Shown piece after piece: positions 26,094-34,478 of a DNA stretch of 64,000 nucleotides. Location: NCBI GenBank assembly GCA_035547425.1, contig DASZUU010000046.1, positions 1 to 64,000 of the forward strand. Reading direction: 5' to 3'. The DNA is from Alloacidobacterium sp035547425. Lineage in GTDB: Bacteria; Acidobacteriota; Terriglobia; Terriglobales; Acidobacteriaceae. Both the position numbers and the translations under genes were made by a program. The notes below the pieces were generated by a model, which searched no databases, was not told where the DNA came from, and saw only the letters and a program-made list of their open reading frames with translations. How positions within the stretch are numbered: position 1 is the first letter of the stretch; each line of letters starts with the position of its first letter.

Positions 26094-26321
26094 ATGAACG
26101 ATTACGAGCAGAATGCTGAGCGGGTCACAATTCAAACTGACCCATACGAACTTCTCGCCAGCCAGGAAGAGTTCTATCTGGAGGAGACTGAAGAGGAGCT
26201 TCGGATGATTTTGGAATGTGACGTTACAACATCCCTATCATCGGAAATTCTTCTTCCCAATGCGGAGGCGGAAATCAAAGACCTTGCCATTGAAAATTCA
26301 GGCGATCCTTCTCTCACGTGA
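26094..26321 (+). CDS. Small acidic protein, unknown function
   Basis: A predicted 75-residue, strongly acidic protein (repeated E/D, segment EEFYLEETEEELRMILECD) with no signal peptide or membrane helix. The start at 26094 is favoured because GGGAG lies 6 bases upstream; an ATG 18 bases earlier has none. It is alone between two gaps and resembles no family I recognise. Composition and the good ribosome site support a real gene, but it could be a remnant like its neighbour. Confidence 0.45.
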   Translation: MNDYEQNAERVTIQTDPYELLASQEEFYLEETEEELRMILECDVTTSLSSEILLPNAEAEIKDLAIENSGDPSLT

Positions 26322-26464
26322 GGGCATACTTCTGTGGATCTGATTCTGTCTTTGAGGAAAAAACGCTATGAGTCATCGGAGGAACACGGCCTGAAGCCGG
26401 AAGCCATTGAACAAAAGCCTTATTCCAGCCATTTGCCATGCAGCGGGCATATACGCCAGCCATA

Positions 26465-26775
26465 ATGGAAGAAGAGCTGATTCCGAACGTTCACGAGAGG
26501 GATGGATACGACGATGACCTGTCCGCCTTCGCGGCAGTGCGACCGCGCCTCTTCGGCGTTGCTTATCGCATGTTCGGCAGCGCGGCGTAGTCAGAAGATA
26601 CTCTGCAGGACGTATAGATACGGTGGCAGACTACCAATCGAAATGTAGTGGAGAATCCTGCGGCATTTTTCGCGACAACAGCCACAAGACTATGAATCCA
26701 TCTGATCCAGTCTGCTTCGTCTCGCCACGAAACGTATACGGGAACGTGGCTCCCGGAGCCCCTGTGGCTGGTCGC
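26465..26775 (+). pseudogene. Relic of an ECF sigma factor (SigJ-like)
   Basis: One frame from ATG 26465 reads LSAFAAVRPRLFGVAYRMFGSAA, then after a TAG (26588-26590) continues SEDTLQDV, a second TAG (26615-26617), IRWQTTNRNVVENPAAFFATTATRL, a TGA (26693-26695), then IHLIQSASSRHETYTGTWLPEPL. Read through the stops, this is the region-2 half of an extracytoplasmic-function sigma factor of the SigJ type, in the normal order and with no frameshift. The region-4 half is absent. Two of the stops fall where the family has W or a charged residue. Three stops and the truncation show a dead gene. Confidence 0.78.
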
Positions 26776-27067
26776 CAACATGTCGCCACGTCCATCATGA
26801 ATGATCAGGCCCTATAATAGAGATATCCGCACGGTTTATTAGGAATACGCGGATTTCCATTCATCTCTGGCATTTGCGCCAGAAACATGCGGTCTTGGTT
26901 TTGCAACCGCTTTTCGAACTTAGACATTACATTGCAGGTGCGACCCGACATCGCAATTGAGTTGCTGGCCGCGCATGCAAATACTTTGCAAAGAAATATC
27001 TCATCGATTCGCCATATGTTTCTTTGCAGCAAACTGCATCACATAATACGAACTTGGGTGATAGTGA

Positions 27068-29335
27068 ATGCGGATTCTGAGTTTGCGGCTGATCGTAGCT
27101 TTGATAGTTGGGGTCACCATGGTATCGCTGGTATCGTCCTGGTACCAGGTCCGAACAGAAAAAGATGAGCTGCGTCTCGATCTTGAACGCAAGACAGAAA
27201 CATTTGCTGAAAGTCTCGCAGCCAATGCCGAGTCTTATTTGCAGAATGGGGACAAGGCTGGGCTGGAGGCCATGGTCGCACGGTTTAATAATCGTGACCA
27301 TCTTTTGGGCATCGGTATTTACGACACAGACTTGTATTCGTTAGTCACCACACACAGTCTCAGCAATGTTCTACCTACCCAACCACAAATCTTAAGAGAT
27401 GCAATTGCCCGGAACCGCCCGGAGACAGTCTACATGCGGTCACACCTTAAAAGACTGTATGTTTTGGCTGCCCCGCTGCACGCTATAAATCAGAATGTCG
27501 CGGGCGGAATGATCATTGTCTACGACACCGGCTACATTCGCGCTCAAATCTTTCGCGTATGGGGACAGGCATTTTTACATATTGCCGGCCAGGTGCTGGT
27601 CATTGTAGCTATCACCCTTTTGATTGTGCGTTGGAGCCTTATGGGACCAATTGCGCGCGCAGCACAATGGATGAAGACGCTGCGCATGGATCGACACGTC
27701 TCGCCGCCCACAGCCAAAGAACTCGATTTTCTCCAGCCATTGACCCGAGAGGTTGCGCCTCTTGCAGAAAGCATACGTCAGGCGCGCGCTGCCGCCGAAA
27801 TAGAAGCCCGCCTCCGCAATACAAATCAATCTTTGTGGACAGCAGAACGCCTGGCAGATCACGTTCGCACAAAGCTGAACGGCAGCAATATTTTTGTAGT
27901 TTCCAATCGCGAGCCTTACATCCATACCCGGCACGGCAATGAGATAACAGTAACCGTTCCCGCCAGCGGTCTTGTGACTGCCATTGAGCCGATTCTTTGC
28001 GCATGCAATGGAACATGGGTGGCACAAGGCAGCGGCGATGCCGACAAAGAAACGGTAGATAGTCACGATCGCCTGCAGGTGCCTCCAAATGATCCAAAGT
28101 ACACCTTACGGCGTATCTGGCTGAGCAAAGAAGAAGAAGAAGGCTACTACTATGGCTTTGCCAACGAGGGCTTGTGGCCGCTTTGCCATATGGCGCATGC
28201 GCGTCCTACTTTTCGCGCCTCGGATTGGGAGTTCTACAACAAGGTCAATGCACGATTTGCAGATGCGCTTGTAGAAGAAATTGCACAAGAGAAAGATCCG
28301 GTCATTCTGATACAGGATTATCATTTTGCATTGCTCCCGAGGATGGTCAAGGACCGTCTGCCTCATGCGCGAATTGCCATCTTCTGGCATATTCCATGGC
28401 CTAATCCTGAAGCCTTCAGCATCTGTCCATGGCAGCAGGAAATATTGGATGGCTTGCTGGGCGCCGATATGATCGGGTTTCATGTGCAGGCGCATTGCAA
28501 CAATTTTCTCAGCACTGTGGATAGAGTGCTTGAAGCTAGGGTAGATTGGGAGCATTTTTCAGTTCGCCGCAAAAATCATTGGTCGGCAGTTCAACCGTTT
28601 CCTATTAGCGTCGACTTTCTCGATACCGATAGTGCCGCCGAAAGCGGTACAGGTGAACAGCGGAGCGCTCTGATTGCCGAACTGGGAATTGAAACAACTT
28701 TTCTTGGCGTTGGTGTTGATCGAATGGATTACACAAAGGGCATCGTTGAACGCTTCCTGGCTGTGGAATCTTTCTTGGAAAGGCATCCCCGCTATCAAGG
28801 AAAATTTACTTTCATTCAGATCGGCGCGCCTACACGCAGTCAGATTCCACGATATGCCGATTTCCAAAAGGAAGTAGAGAGTGAAGCTAATCGCATCAAT
28901 GAAAGATTTCGGCGGGGGAAGTGGAGGCCTATTGTACTTTTAAGCCGCCAGCACAGCCACGCGGAGGTACGGCGCTATTATCAGGCAGCACACCTTTGCA
29001 TGGTGACATCTCTGCATGATGGAATGAACCTCGTAGCAAAAGAGTTTGTGGCCTCACGCACCGATCGGCGCGGGGTTTTAATCTTAAGTCAGTTCACAGG
29101 CGCTGCACGCGATTTGCGCGATGCGCTTATTGTTAATCCTTATGACACCCAGGCTACGGGTGAAGCCATTGCGCAAGCCCTCGAAATGGATGTGAATGAA
29201 GTTATTGATCGCATGGAGCGCATGCGGCTATCGATCAAGGAGCACAATATTTACTGGTGGGCCGGTAGCCTTATTGGAGATTTGTGTGACCTTCGTTTAA
29301 GCAGAGATACGGAATCGAGAACGATCTCCGATTAG
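27068..29335 (+). CDS. otsA: Trehalose-6-phosphate synthase with N-terminal membrane module
   Basis: A GT20 synthase that joins UDP- or ADP-glucose to glucose-6-phosphate. The catalytic domain is residues about 272-745, with FVVSNREP, NEGLWPLCH, QDYHFALLP, FWHIPWPNPE, GVDRMDYTKG (549-558) and GMNLVAKEFVA. Normal OtsA proteins have about 460-500 residues; this one has 755. The extra N-terminus has one transmembrane helix (about 6-25), an extracytoplasmic domain of about 140 residues (LLGIGIYDTDLYSL), a second helix (about 166-188), and a HAMP-like/coiled linker (about 189-265). That is the layout of a bacterial sensor protein. The synthase is therefore probably anchored at the inner membrane and may respond to an outside cue; the latter is inference. 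otsB follows after 8 bases. Confidence 0.9.
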   Translation: MRILSLRLIVALIVGVTMVSLVSSWYQVRTEKDELRLDLERKTETFAESLAANAESYLQNGDKAGLEAMVARFNNRDHLLGIGIYDTDLYSLVTTHSLSNVLPTQPQILRDAIARNRPETVYMRSHLKRLYVLAAPLHAINQNVAGGMIIVYDTGYIRAQIFRVWGQAFLHIAGQVLVIVAITLLIVRWSLMGPIARAAQWMKTLRMDRHVSPPTAKELDFLQPLTREVAPLAESIRQARAAAEIEARLRNTNQSLWTAERLADHVRTKLNGSNIFVVSNREPYIHTRHGNEITVTVPASGLVTAIEPILCACNGTWVAQGSGDADKETVDSHDRLQVPPNDPKYTLRRIWLSKEEEEGYYYGFANEGLWPLCHMAHARPTFRASDWEFYNKVNARFADALVEEIAQEKDPVILIQDYHFALLPRMVKDRLPHARIAIFWHIPWPNPEAFSICPWQQEILDGLLGADMIGFHVQAHCNNFLSTVDRVLEARVDWEHFSVRRKNHWSAVQPFPISVDFLDTDSAAESGTGEQRSALIAELGIETTFLGVGVDRMDYTKGIVERFLAVESFLERHPRYQGKFTFIQIGAPTRSQIPRYADFQKEVESEANRINERFRRGKWRPIVLLSRQHSHAEVRRYYQAAHLCMVTSLHDGMNLVAKEFVASRTDRRGVLILSQFTGAARDLRDALIVNPYDTQATGEAIAQALEMDVNEVIDRMERMRLSIKEHNIYWWAGSLIGDLCDLRLSRDTESRTISD

Positions 29336-29343
29336 AGAGCGCC

Positions 29344-30126
29344 ATGCAGGATAACCGCAATTCAGGAATTACAAATTTCTTCCAACAGAACAAGCAGGCA
29401 ACGACCGCTCGATTGCTCCTGGATTACGACGGAACATTGGCGCCGTTTCAAACAGATCGTTTCCATGCCTACCCCTACCCTGGTGTTATCCCGATCCTGG
29501 ATCGAATCATTCAAGCAAATAAAACGAAGGTTGCAATCATCTCTGGACGCCCAATTAAAGAAATACAGAACCTGTTGAGCCCCTTGGAAAATTTGGAGAT
29601 ATGGGGAGCCCATGGCCTGGAGCACATATCCGCAGATGGCATTTATGAACGCGCAGAGATTGATCCGGAAGTTCTCTCCATTCTGCAGCAGGCTGAAGAT
29701 TGGCTGCACCAAACAGAGCTAATGTCTGCCGCAGAGATCAAGCCAGGCGGTATTGCTGTTCATTGGCGAGGCCTGTCTGAAAAAGAGACTGAAAGAATTC
29801 AGGGCCATATTCAAAAAGGATGGAGCAGGTTCAACGATGCTCCAGGCATCAAACTTCTTTCGTTTGACGGTGGAGTCGAAATTCGCGCAGCTTACCCGAA
29901 TAAAGGAGATGCTATCCATGCAATTCTTGCCGGCCTTAATTCAACTATTCCCATAGCATTTCTTGGAGACGATCTGACAGATGAAGATGCCTTTCGCGTT
30001 TTGGGCAACCGGGGCCTTTCGGTTTTGGTGCGATCAGACTATCGAGAGACAGCTGCCAACGCGTGGCTGCAACCACCTCAAGAACTGATTGCGTTCCTGG
30101 AATCGTGGGCAGAAACTTTTTCATGA
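29344..30126 (+). CDS. otsB: Trehalose-6-phosphate phosphatase
   Basis: A 260-residue HAD-superfamily phosphatase that converts trehalose-6-phosphate to trehalose. Motif I is DYDGT (nucleophile D27, acid D29), motif II is in VAIISGRP, and motif IV is GDDLTDEDAF near residue 207. The cap region contains WGAHGLEH and KPGGIAVHWRGL. It has no signal peptide and is cytoplasmic. It begins 8 bases after otsA, so the pair is an operon that gives complete trehalose synthesis, normally for osmotic, drying or cold stress. Confidence 0.95.
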   Translation: MQDNRNSGITNFFQQNKQATTARLLLDYDGTLAPFQTDRFHAYPYPGVIPILDRIIQANKTKVAIISGRPIKEIQNLLSPLENLEIWGAHGLEHISADGIYERAEIDPEVLSILQQAEDWLHQTELMSAAEIKPGGIAVHWRGLSEKETERIQGHIQKGWSRFNDAPGIKLLSFDGGVEIRAAYPNKGDAIHAILAGLNSTIPIAFLGDDLTDEDAFRVLGNRGLSVLVRSDYRETAANAWLQPPQELIAFLESWAETFS

Positions 30127-30141
30127 TTTGGCAATGAGAGA

Positions 30142-30157
30142 CTATGCAACGGCATAG
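30142..30157. terminator. Short hairpin between convergent genes
   Basis: CTATGC and GCATAG pair around an AACG loop between the otsB stop and the receptor stop. The stem is only 6 bp, so any terminator role is weakly supported. Confidence 0.3.
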
Positions 30158-32926
30158 CTACTTCTTCCACAAAGTTATTTTCAATCCGCCATAAATATTG
30201 AATGGAGTTCCGGGAGCCAAAAACAGCGAACTGCGAATTGGAATCCGGCCATCCTCTGTACCATATGGTGTTCCAAACGGACGTGCGACAAAGTGATCAT
30301 TGTTGTCGAAAGGTGTAGCTCCCAGTTGTCCTGCGGTTGCATAGTGCTTGTCGAGCAGATTATTCATTTGCACGAAGAACTGTATGCGCGGAGTAATCTG
30401 ATACCGCATTCCAAAATCAGCAACACCATAACCTGCTGATTTACCCGATCCTTGATAGAACACTCCATCCGGCTGATCCAGATTATTTTCGTTGCCGCGA
30501 GCAAAGGATGATCCCACCGCCCGAACATCTAGTTCAGCCGTTAATTTTGACGAAGGCTTGTACTGCCCGTAAAACTTGAACATATTGCGCGGCACCTGCG
30601 GAATAAAATCTCCAGGAGTGATATGAATATTGTCATCAATGCCCGGCATCCCTGCCAATGCGCTGTCATTCGCGCTGTTGCTGCCGCCATCGATCGTTTG
30701 CGGGCTTTGATACGTAGCATTCAGAAAAGTGTAATTCCCACCAGCGCTCCAGTGCCGCCAATCTTGTGATAGCTCGAGTTCGATGCCATCTCTTCTTGTT
30801 TTGCCAAAATTGAGGAAGTAGCCGAAGCCGGTCTGTTCAGATGCTACAAAGAGCAGATCATTGTAATTCTGACCAAAGAAATAATTAGCACTCCAATATA
30901 GCGCGCCTGTGTCATTGCTGCGAACTCCCACTTCAAAAGTGCGTGAGATAACCTGCTTGAGAGGCGGATCGCTCACTAACGCGTTGGGCAAATTACAAGG
31001 CTTATTAGGATCGGAGCAACCTAGCTCAATCGAAGTTGGAGCACGACTAGCCTCGCTGTAATTGAAATAAGTATTGAAGAAGCGTGAAGGTTTATAGGTA
31101 AATCCTGCAGATGGATGAAAGCGCTGAAATACGTTGTTGCTTGTGAGATTGCCGCGTGCTGCGGAGGGGGGCAGGTAATCCAGATTATCGAGTGTCGTAT
31201 GGTTATAACGGCCAGAGACGGTAAACGTCCATGGCCCATACGTGAACGTATCGGTGGCATAGACGCTCGGCGTGTTCACCGTTCCGTGCAATAACACTTG
31301 CGTATCTACTGGATCTCCATCAGAGAATGTTGTGCCATCCAGAAAAATTGGAACCAGAGTAAAAGACACGTTATCCGGGTTCAGATAGCCGAGTTGCGTG
31401 AGTTGATGATAAGTCGAGGTGCCACGATCCCATTCAGCTCCAACGGATAGACGATTGCTTTTTGTTTTCCATGTGAGCAGAGCGGATAAGCCGTAGCTAT
31501 TCTGCTTGTTTGTCGTGCGCGTAATGACTCCATTGCACTTTTCTGATGGCTCGCCGCCGGTATCATTCTCAAGCACTTGGGCAAGGCAGCGCCAGTAAGG
31601 GTAAGGCTCTGTTGTAGCATCGCCTGTAATCGGAAAATTCGTGTAGCCGGCAGATGTAAGTGCTGCAACATCGGCTGCGCTCAGATTGTAGAGATTCTGA
31701 TCGAAGGAATCGTCATTTAAATCTCCGTTCGAGGTGTCGGCACGAACGTAGCGGTAGTATGCATTTCCGGAAACGGTCAGGTTATCGGTAATGTCGCGCA
31801 TTGCATTCAACGTCAGCGAAGGCGAGTGGTCCCACGTTATATCGGGAATAGTGTTGACAGAGGTGTAATCCATATTCAGGAAGCGGAAGTCTGAAGTTCC
31901 ATTACCCGTCATCCAGTTATTCGCATACGCTCCGCTCAAATAAATACTTGTTTTCGCATCCACCCATCCTGCTTTCGCAAAAGCCTGCCTTACTTCAGAC
32001 GGAGAATACTGCCGCCATCCATCTTCGCGATAAAGATTGCCGGCAAGATAATAGTTGAAGCCATTGGGCAAAACTCCGCCGAGTTCGCCTTCACCGGCGC
32101 GTCGGCCAAATTTGCCGCCGGTAATTTGCAAAGAGCCTCCGGGGGCGGTGAAACCGTCTTTCATCTGCACTGATACTGCTCCGCCTAAAGTATTTAAGCC
32201 ATAAACGGGATCGGAGCCTGGAATCAATGCCATGTCGCGGATAGCTACTTTCGGAATCAAGTCCCAGGCAACGATGTCGCCAAACGGCTGATTCTGGCGA
32301 ACGCCATCCATGTAAACGGAGAGCCCCTCTGGTGTTCCCAACAAAGGAGAGGCGGTATAGCCGCGATAGTTCATATCAGGCTGAAATGGATTTCCAGCAT
32401 TCTCATTCACGTAAACACTGGTCAGGCGCTTGTTCATCAGATCTGTGAGATCGACGGCATTGCTATCTTCGAGGTTCTTCGCCGTCAACCCCTGTACAGG
32501 AATCGGTATCTGATCTCGAGACTGGTCGGCCTGCCCGATTGGCGCGGGAGAAAAAACTGCAACACTGGTAGGAGTAGCTTGAATAAGCAGAGTCACATCC
32601 TGAGATACAGGAGATGCTGAATACACATCGATCTCAAGCTCGCGCGACGCAAAACCTACACTGGATACCTGCAGCTGGTATCTTCCAAAAGCCAGATTGC
32701 GAAAAGAAATTTTTCCTCGCGCATCTGTTTGAAAGCTGCGATTGATGTGCGGGCCGGTGATTTTTCCGCTGGCGGAAAGGCTTGCGCCGGAAGGGTCTTT
32801 CACCTGAAGCTGAATCTCACCAGTTGCAATGCTGGATGTCGATTTTGTGGTCTGGGAATGTGCAAAATATCCGATACAAAGCAAAAAAGCGATCCATAAG
32901 GGTGTGGAGCGCCGAATCAGCAGCAT
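30158..32926 (-). CDS. TonB-dependent receptor with classic plug domain
   Basis: A 922-residue outer-membrane receptor. A signal peptide (LWIAFLLCIGYFAHSQ) is followed by a carboxypeptidase-regulatory-like domain (about 35-120). A recognisable plug comes next (LEDSNAVDLTDLMNKRL, LSVYMDGVRQNQPFGD, DPVYGLNTLGGAVSVQMKDGF). The barrel has the motif NYFFGQNYNDLLF and ends GGLKITLWKK. Its plug is closer to siderophore/metal-type receptors than to the Oar-like ones in this window. It is transcribed away from an ECF sigma/anti-sigma pair, so control by that sigma factor is plausible. It has no N-terminal STN signalling domain, so it does not look like a FecA-type transducer. Confidence 0.9.
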   Translation of the reverse strand: MLLIRRSTPLWIAFLLCIGYFAHSQTTKSTSSIATGEIQLQVKDPSGASLSASGKITGPHINRSFQTDARGKISFRNLAFGRYQLQVSSVGFASRELEIDVYSASPVSQDVTLLIQATPTSVAVFSPAPIGQADQSRDQIPIPVQGLTAKNLEDSNAVDLTDLMNKRLTSVYVNENAGNPFQPDMNYRGYTASPLLGTPEGLSVYMDGVRQNQPFGDIVAWDLIPKVAIRDMALIPGSDPVYGLNTLGGAVSVQMKDGFTAPGGSLQITGGKFGRRAGEGELGGVLPNGFNYYLAGNLYREDGWRQYSPSEVRQAFAKAGWVDAKTSIYLSGAYANNWMTGNGTSDFRFLNMDYTSVNTIPDITWDHSPSLTLNAMRDITDNLTVSGNAYYRYVRADTSNGDLNDDSFDQNLYNLSAADVAALTSAGYTNFPITGDATTEPYPYWRCLAQVLENDTGGEPSEKCNGVITRTTNKQNSYGLSALLTWKTKSNRLSVGAEWDRGTSTYHQLTQLGYLNPDNVSFTLVPIFLDGTTFSDGDPVDTQVLLHGTVNTPSVYATDTFTYGPWTFTVSGRYNHTTLDNLDYLPPSAARGNLTSNNVFQRFHPSAGFTYKPSRFFNTYFNYSEASRAPTSIELGCSDPNKPCNLPNALVSDPPLKQVISRTFEVGVRSNDTGALYWSANYFFGQNYNDLLFVASEQTGFGYFLNFGKTRRDGIELELSQDWRHWSAGGNYTFLNATYQSPQTIDGGSNSANDSALAGMPGIDDNIHITPGDFIPQVPRNMFKFYGQYKPSSKLTAELDVRAVGSSFARGNENNLDQPDGVFYQGSGKSAGYGVADFGMRYQITPRIQFFVQMNNLLDKHYATAGQLGATPFDNNDHFVARPFGTPYGTEDGRIPIRSSLFLAPGTPFNIYGGLKITLWKK

Positions 32927-33065
32927 GCTGTCTAATCCTCTGCGTAGGGTAAAGATAAGAAACGCCTATTCTGCTTTCGCGCCTCTGTACATATATTCCG
33001 AAGACTGTCGATTTGTTCAGTCTTTTTCAATGAATGGCGCAGATTCTCAGAAAATTGTTTAATAG

Positions 33066-33641
33066 ATGCCATCGGCAATGTCTTCTCTTTCCACATCTCC
33101 TATAGATATTGCTCGGCGCTTTTCAGCACATGGCGCAAGCCAGAATCTTGCGTTGGAAGCCGAGGTTCTCCATCTTTTCGACCTTATGCAAACTCGCCTG
33201 CTGCGATATGCCATGAGCTTTGGCATTTCGTTTCATGATGGAGAAGACATTGTTCAGGAAACATTCCTCGCTCTCTTTTATCAACTCCAGCATGGACGAT
33301 TTGATGGAAATCTTCATAGCTGGCTTTTTCGCGTGACGCACAATCTTGCATTGAAGCGCAGAATGAGAACTCTGAAAGAAACTGCCGTGTCCGATTTGGA
33401 GGAAACTCCCAGATTTGATCCAAGCCTGAATCCAGAAGAGAGTATGCTGTTTGGCGAACGATATGCTCGATTGCAATCCATCCTTCAGGCATTACCGCTT
33501 AAAGATCAGCTATGCCTCAGATTGCGGGCCGAGGGTCTTCGCTATCGAGAAATTGCGCAGATCGTTGGCATGTCGCTTGGCAGCGTATCCGCTTCACTCA
33601 GCCGTTCACTTGCTCGACTGGAACAGGCAGACAGGAGGTAA
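33066..33641 (+). CDS. RNA polymerase ECF sigma factor
   Basis: A 191-residue extracytoplasmic-function sigma factor. Region 2 is DLMQTRLLRYAMSFGISFHDGEDIVQETFLALF (about 38-70), including the DIVQET core-binding signature. Region 4 is LPLKDQLCLRLRAEGLRYREIAQIVGMSLGSVSASLSRSLARLE (about 142-186) with the -35-binding helix-turn-helix. Its TAA is one base before the ATG of the anti-sigma gene, whose ribosome site GGAGG lies inside this gene's end, so the two are co-translated. The divergent TonB receptor is a likely target. The ribosome site of this gene itself is weak, and ATG 33078 is an alternative start. Confidence 0.93.
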   Translation: MPSAMSSLSTSPIDIARRFSAHGASQNLALEAEVLHLFDLMQTRLLRYAMSFGISFHDGEDIVQETFLALFYQLQHGRFDGNLHSWLFRVTHNLALKRRMRTLKETAVSDLEETPRFDPSLNPEESMLFGERYARLQSILQALPLKDQLCLRLRAEGLRYREIAQIVGMSLGSVSASLSRSLARLEQADRR

Positions 33642-33642
33642 T

Positions 33643-34434
33643 ATGTTCTCTGCTACCAGACATGCATCCGATGAAGAACTACTCCAATTCATTGATCGTG
33701 AGCTTCCGACAAACCAGTGGCAATCACTTCGCGAACATCTGGAAAGCTGTCCCGATTGCCATACACGACATGCCTCCATCGAAGGCAGGTTGAAAGCGCT
33801 GGATGCGTTTTACAACTCAGAATCCGTTGAATTAACATCAGCGGCAACTACATCCCGCATCGAGCTCCAAATGAAACTTGCGAAGAGCCGAAAAAGTCGC
33901 TCGCGCTGGCAGAACTTGATGCCCAAGTTTCGTCCTGGCATTGCGGCCGCTGCAATGGCAACACTGGCAATACTTGGATTCGCTTTTTATGGTGGAAAAT
34001 CGAAACATTCAGGACCCAATTCTGCGGAACAATTTCTCGTACCCAATCGCGCTCTTACTCCCGGTGCAGTACGCTCCGTTAGCTTGAGTGAAGTATGCTC
34101 TGTCAACGATGATGATCTCGACCCTAAGGTTTCTCTTTCAACAGAGATGGCTGTTTTAAAAGAATACGGCCTGCCGTCAGATGTTGATGATGCGCAAAAA
34201 TATCAGATCGATTACCTCGTCAATCCGCAATTGGGCGGAACAAACGATATAAAAAATTTATGGCCTCAGCCATATTCCACAGGAGCCTGGAACGCGCATG
34301 CTAAAGATTTGCTGGAGCAACATCTTCATCACATGGTCTGTAATCGAACAGTAAATCTCGCGGAAGCGCAGCAGGAAATCGCAAGCAACTGGATTGCCGC
34401 ATATAAGAAATACATTGGCCGGGAGGGTTCTTAG
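33643..34434 (+). CDS. Anti-sigma factor with degenerate HNH-like periplasmic domain
   Basis: A 263-residue membrane anti-sigma factor. The N-terminus has the zinc-binding anti-sigma motif H32-x3-C36-x2-C39 (HLESCPDC), which should hold the preceding sigma factor. A single transmembrane helix follows at about 98-117 (GIAAAAMATLAILGFAFYGG). The outer part (about 145-260) follows the pattern of small secreted HNH-nuclease-like proteins: a Cys near the start, EYGL, YQIDYLVNPQLGGTNDIKNLWPQP, KDLLEQHLHHMVC, and AQQEIASNW. In that family the core is YEIDHLIPLELGGSN; here the catalytic His is Tyr191, so nuclease activity is unlikely and a binding/sensing role is inferred. GGAGGTAAT precedes the ATG, which fixes the start. 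Confidence 0.85.
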   Translation: MFSATRHASDEELLQFIDRELPTNQWQSLREHLESCPDCHTRHASIEGRLKALDAFYNSESVELTSAATTSRIELQMKLAKSRKSRSRWQNLMPKFRPGIAAAAMATLAILGFAFYGGKSKHSGPNSAEQFLVPNRALTPGAVRSVSLSEVCSVNDDDLDPKVSLSTEMAVLKEYGLPSDVDDAQKYQIDYLVNPQLGGTNDIKNLWPQPYSTGAWNAHAKDLLEQHLHHMVCNRTVNLAEAQQEIASNWIAAYKKYIGREGS

Positions 34435-34478
34435 CTAAAGACCGCTCAGGCAATTCCCGACTTATGGAATCAAATATC

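Noticed and set aside
27118..27155. GGTATCG and GGTACCAGG repeats resembling the LacI operator near the otsA start
   Set aside because: They lie inside coding sequence, lack the symmetric TGG...CCA spacing, and encode the first transmembrane helix.
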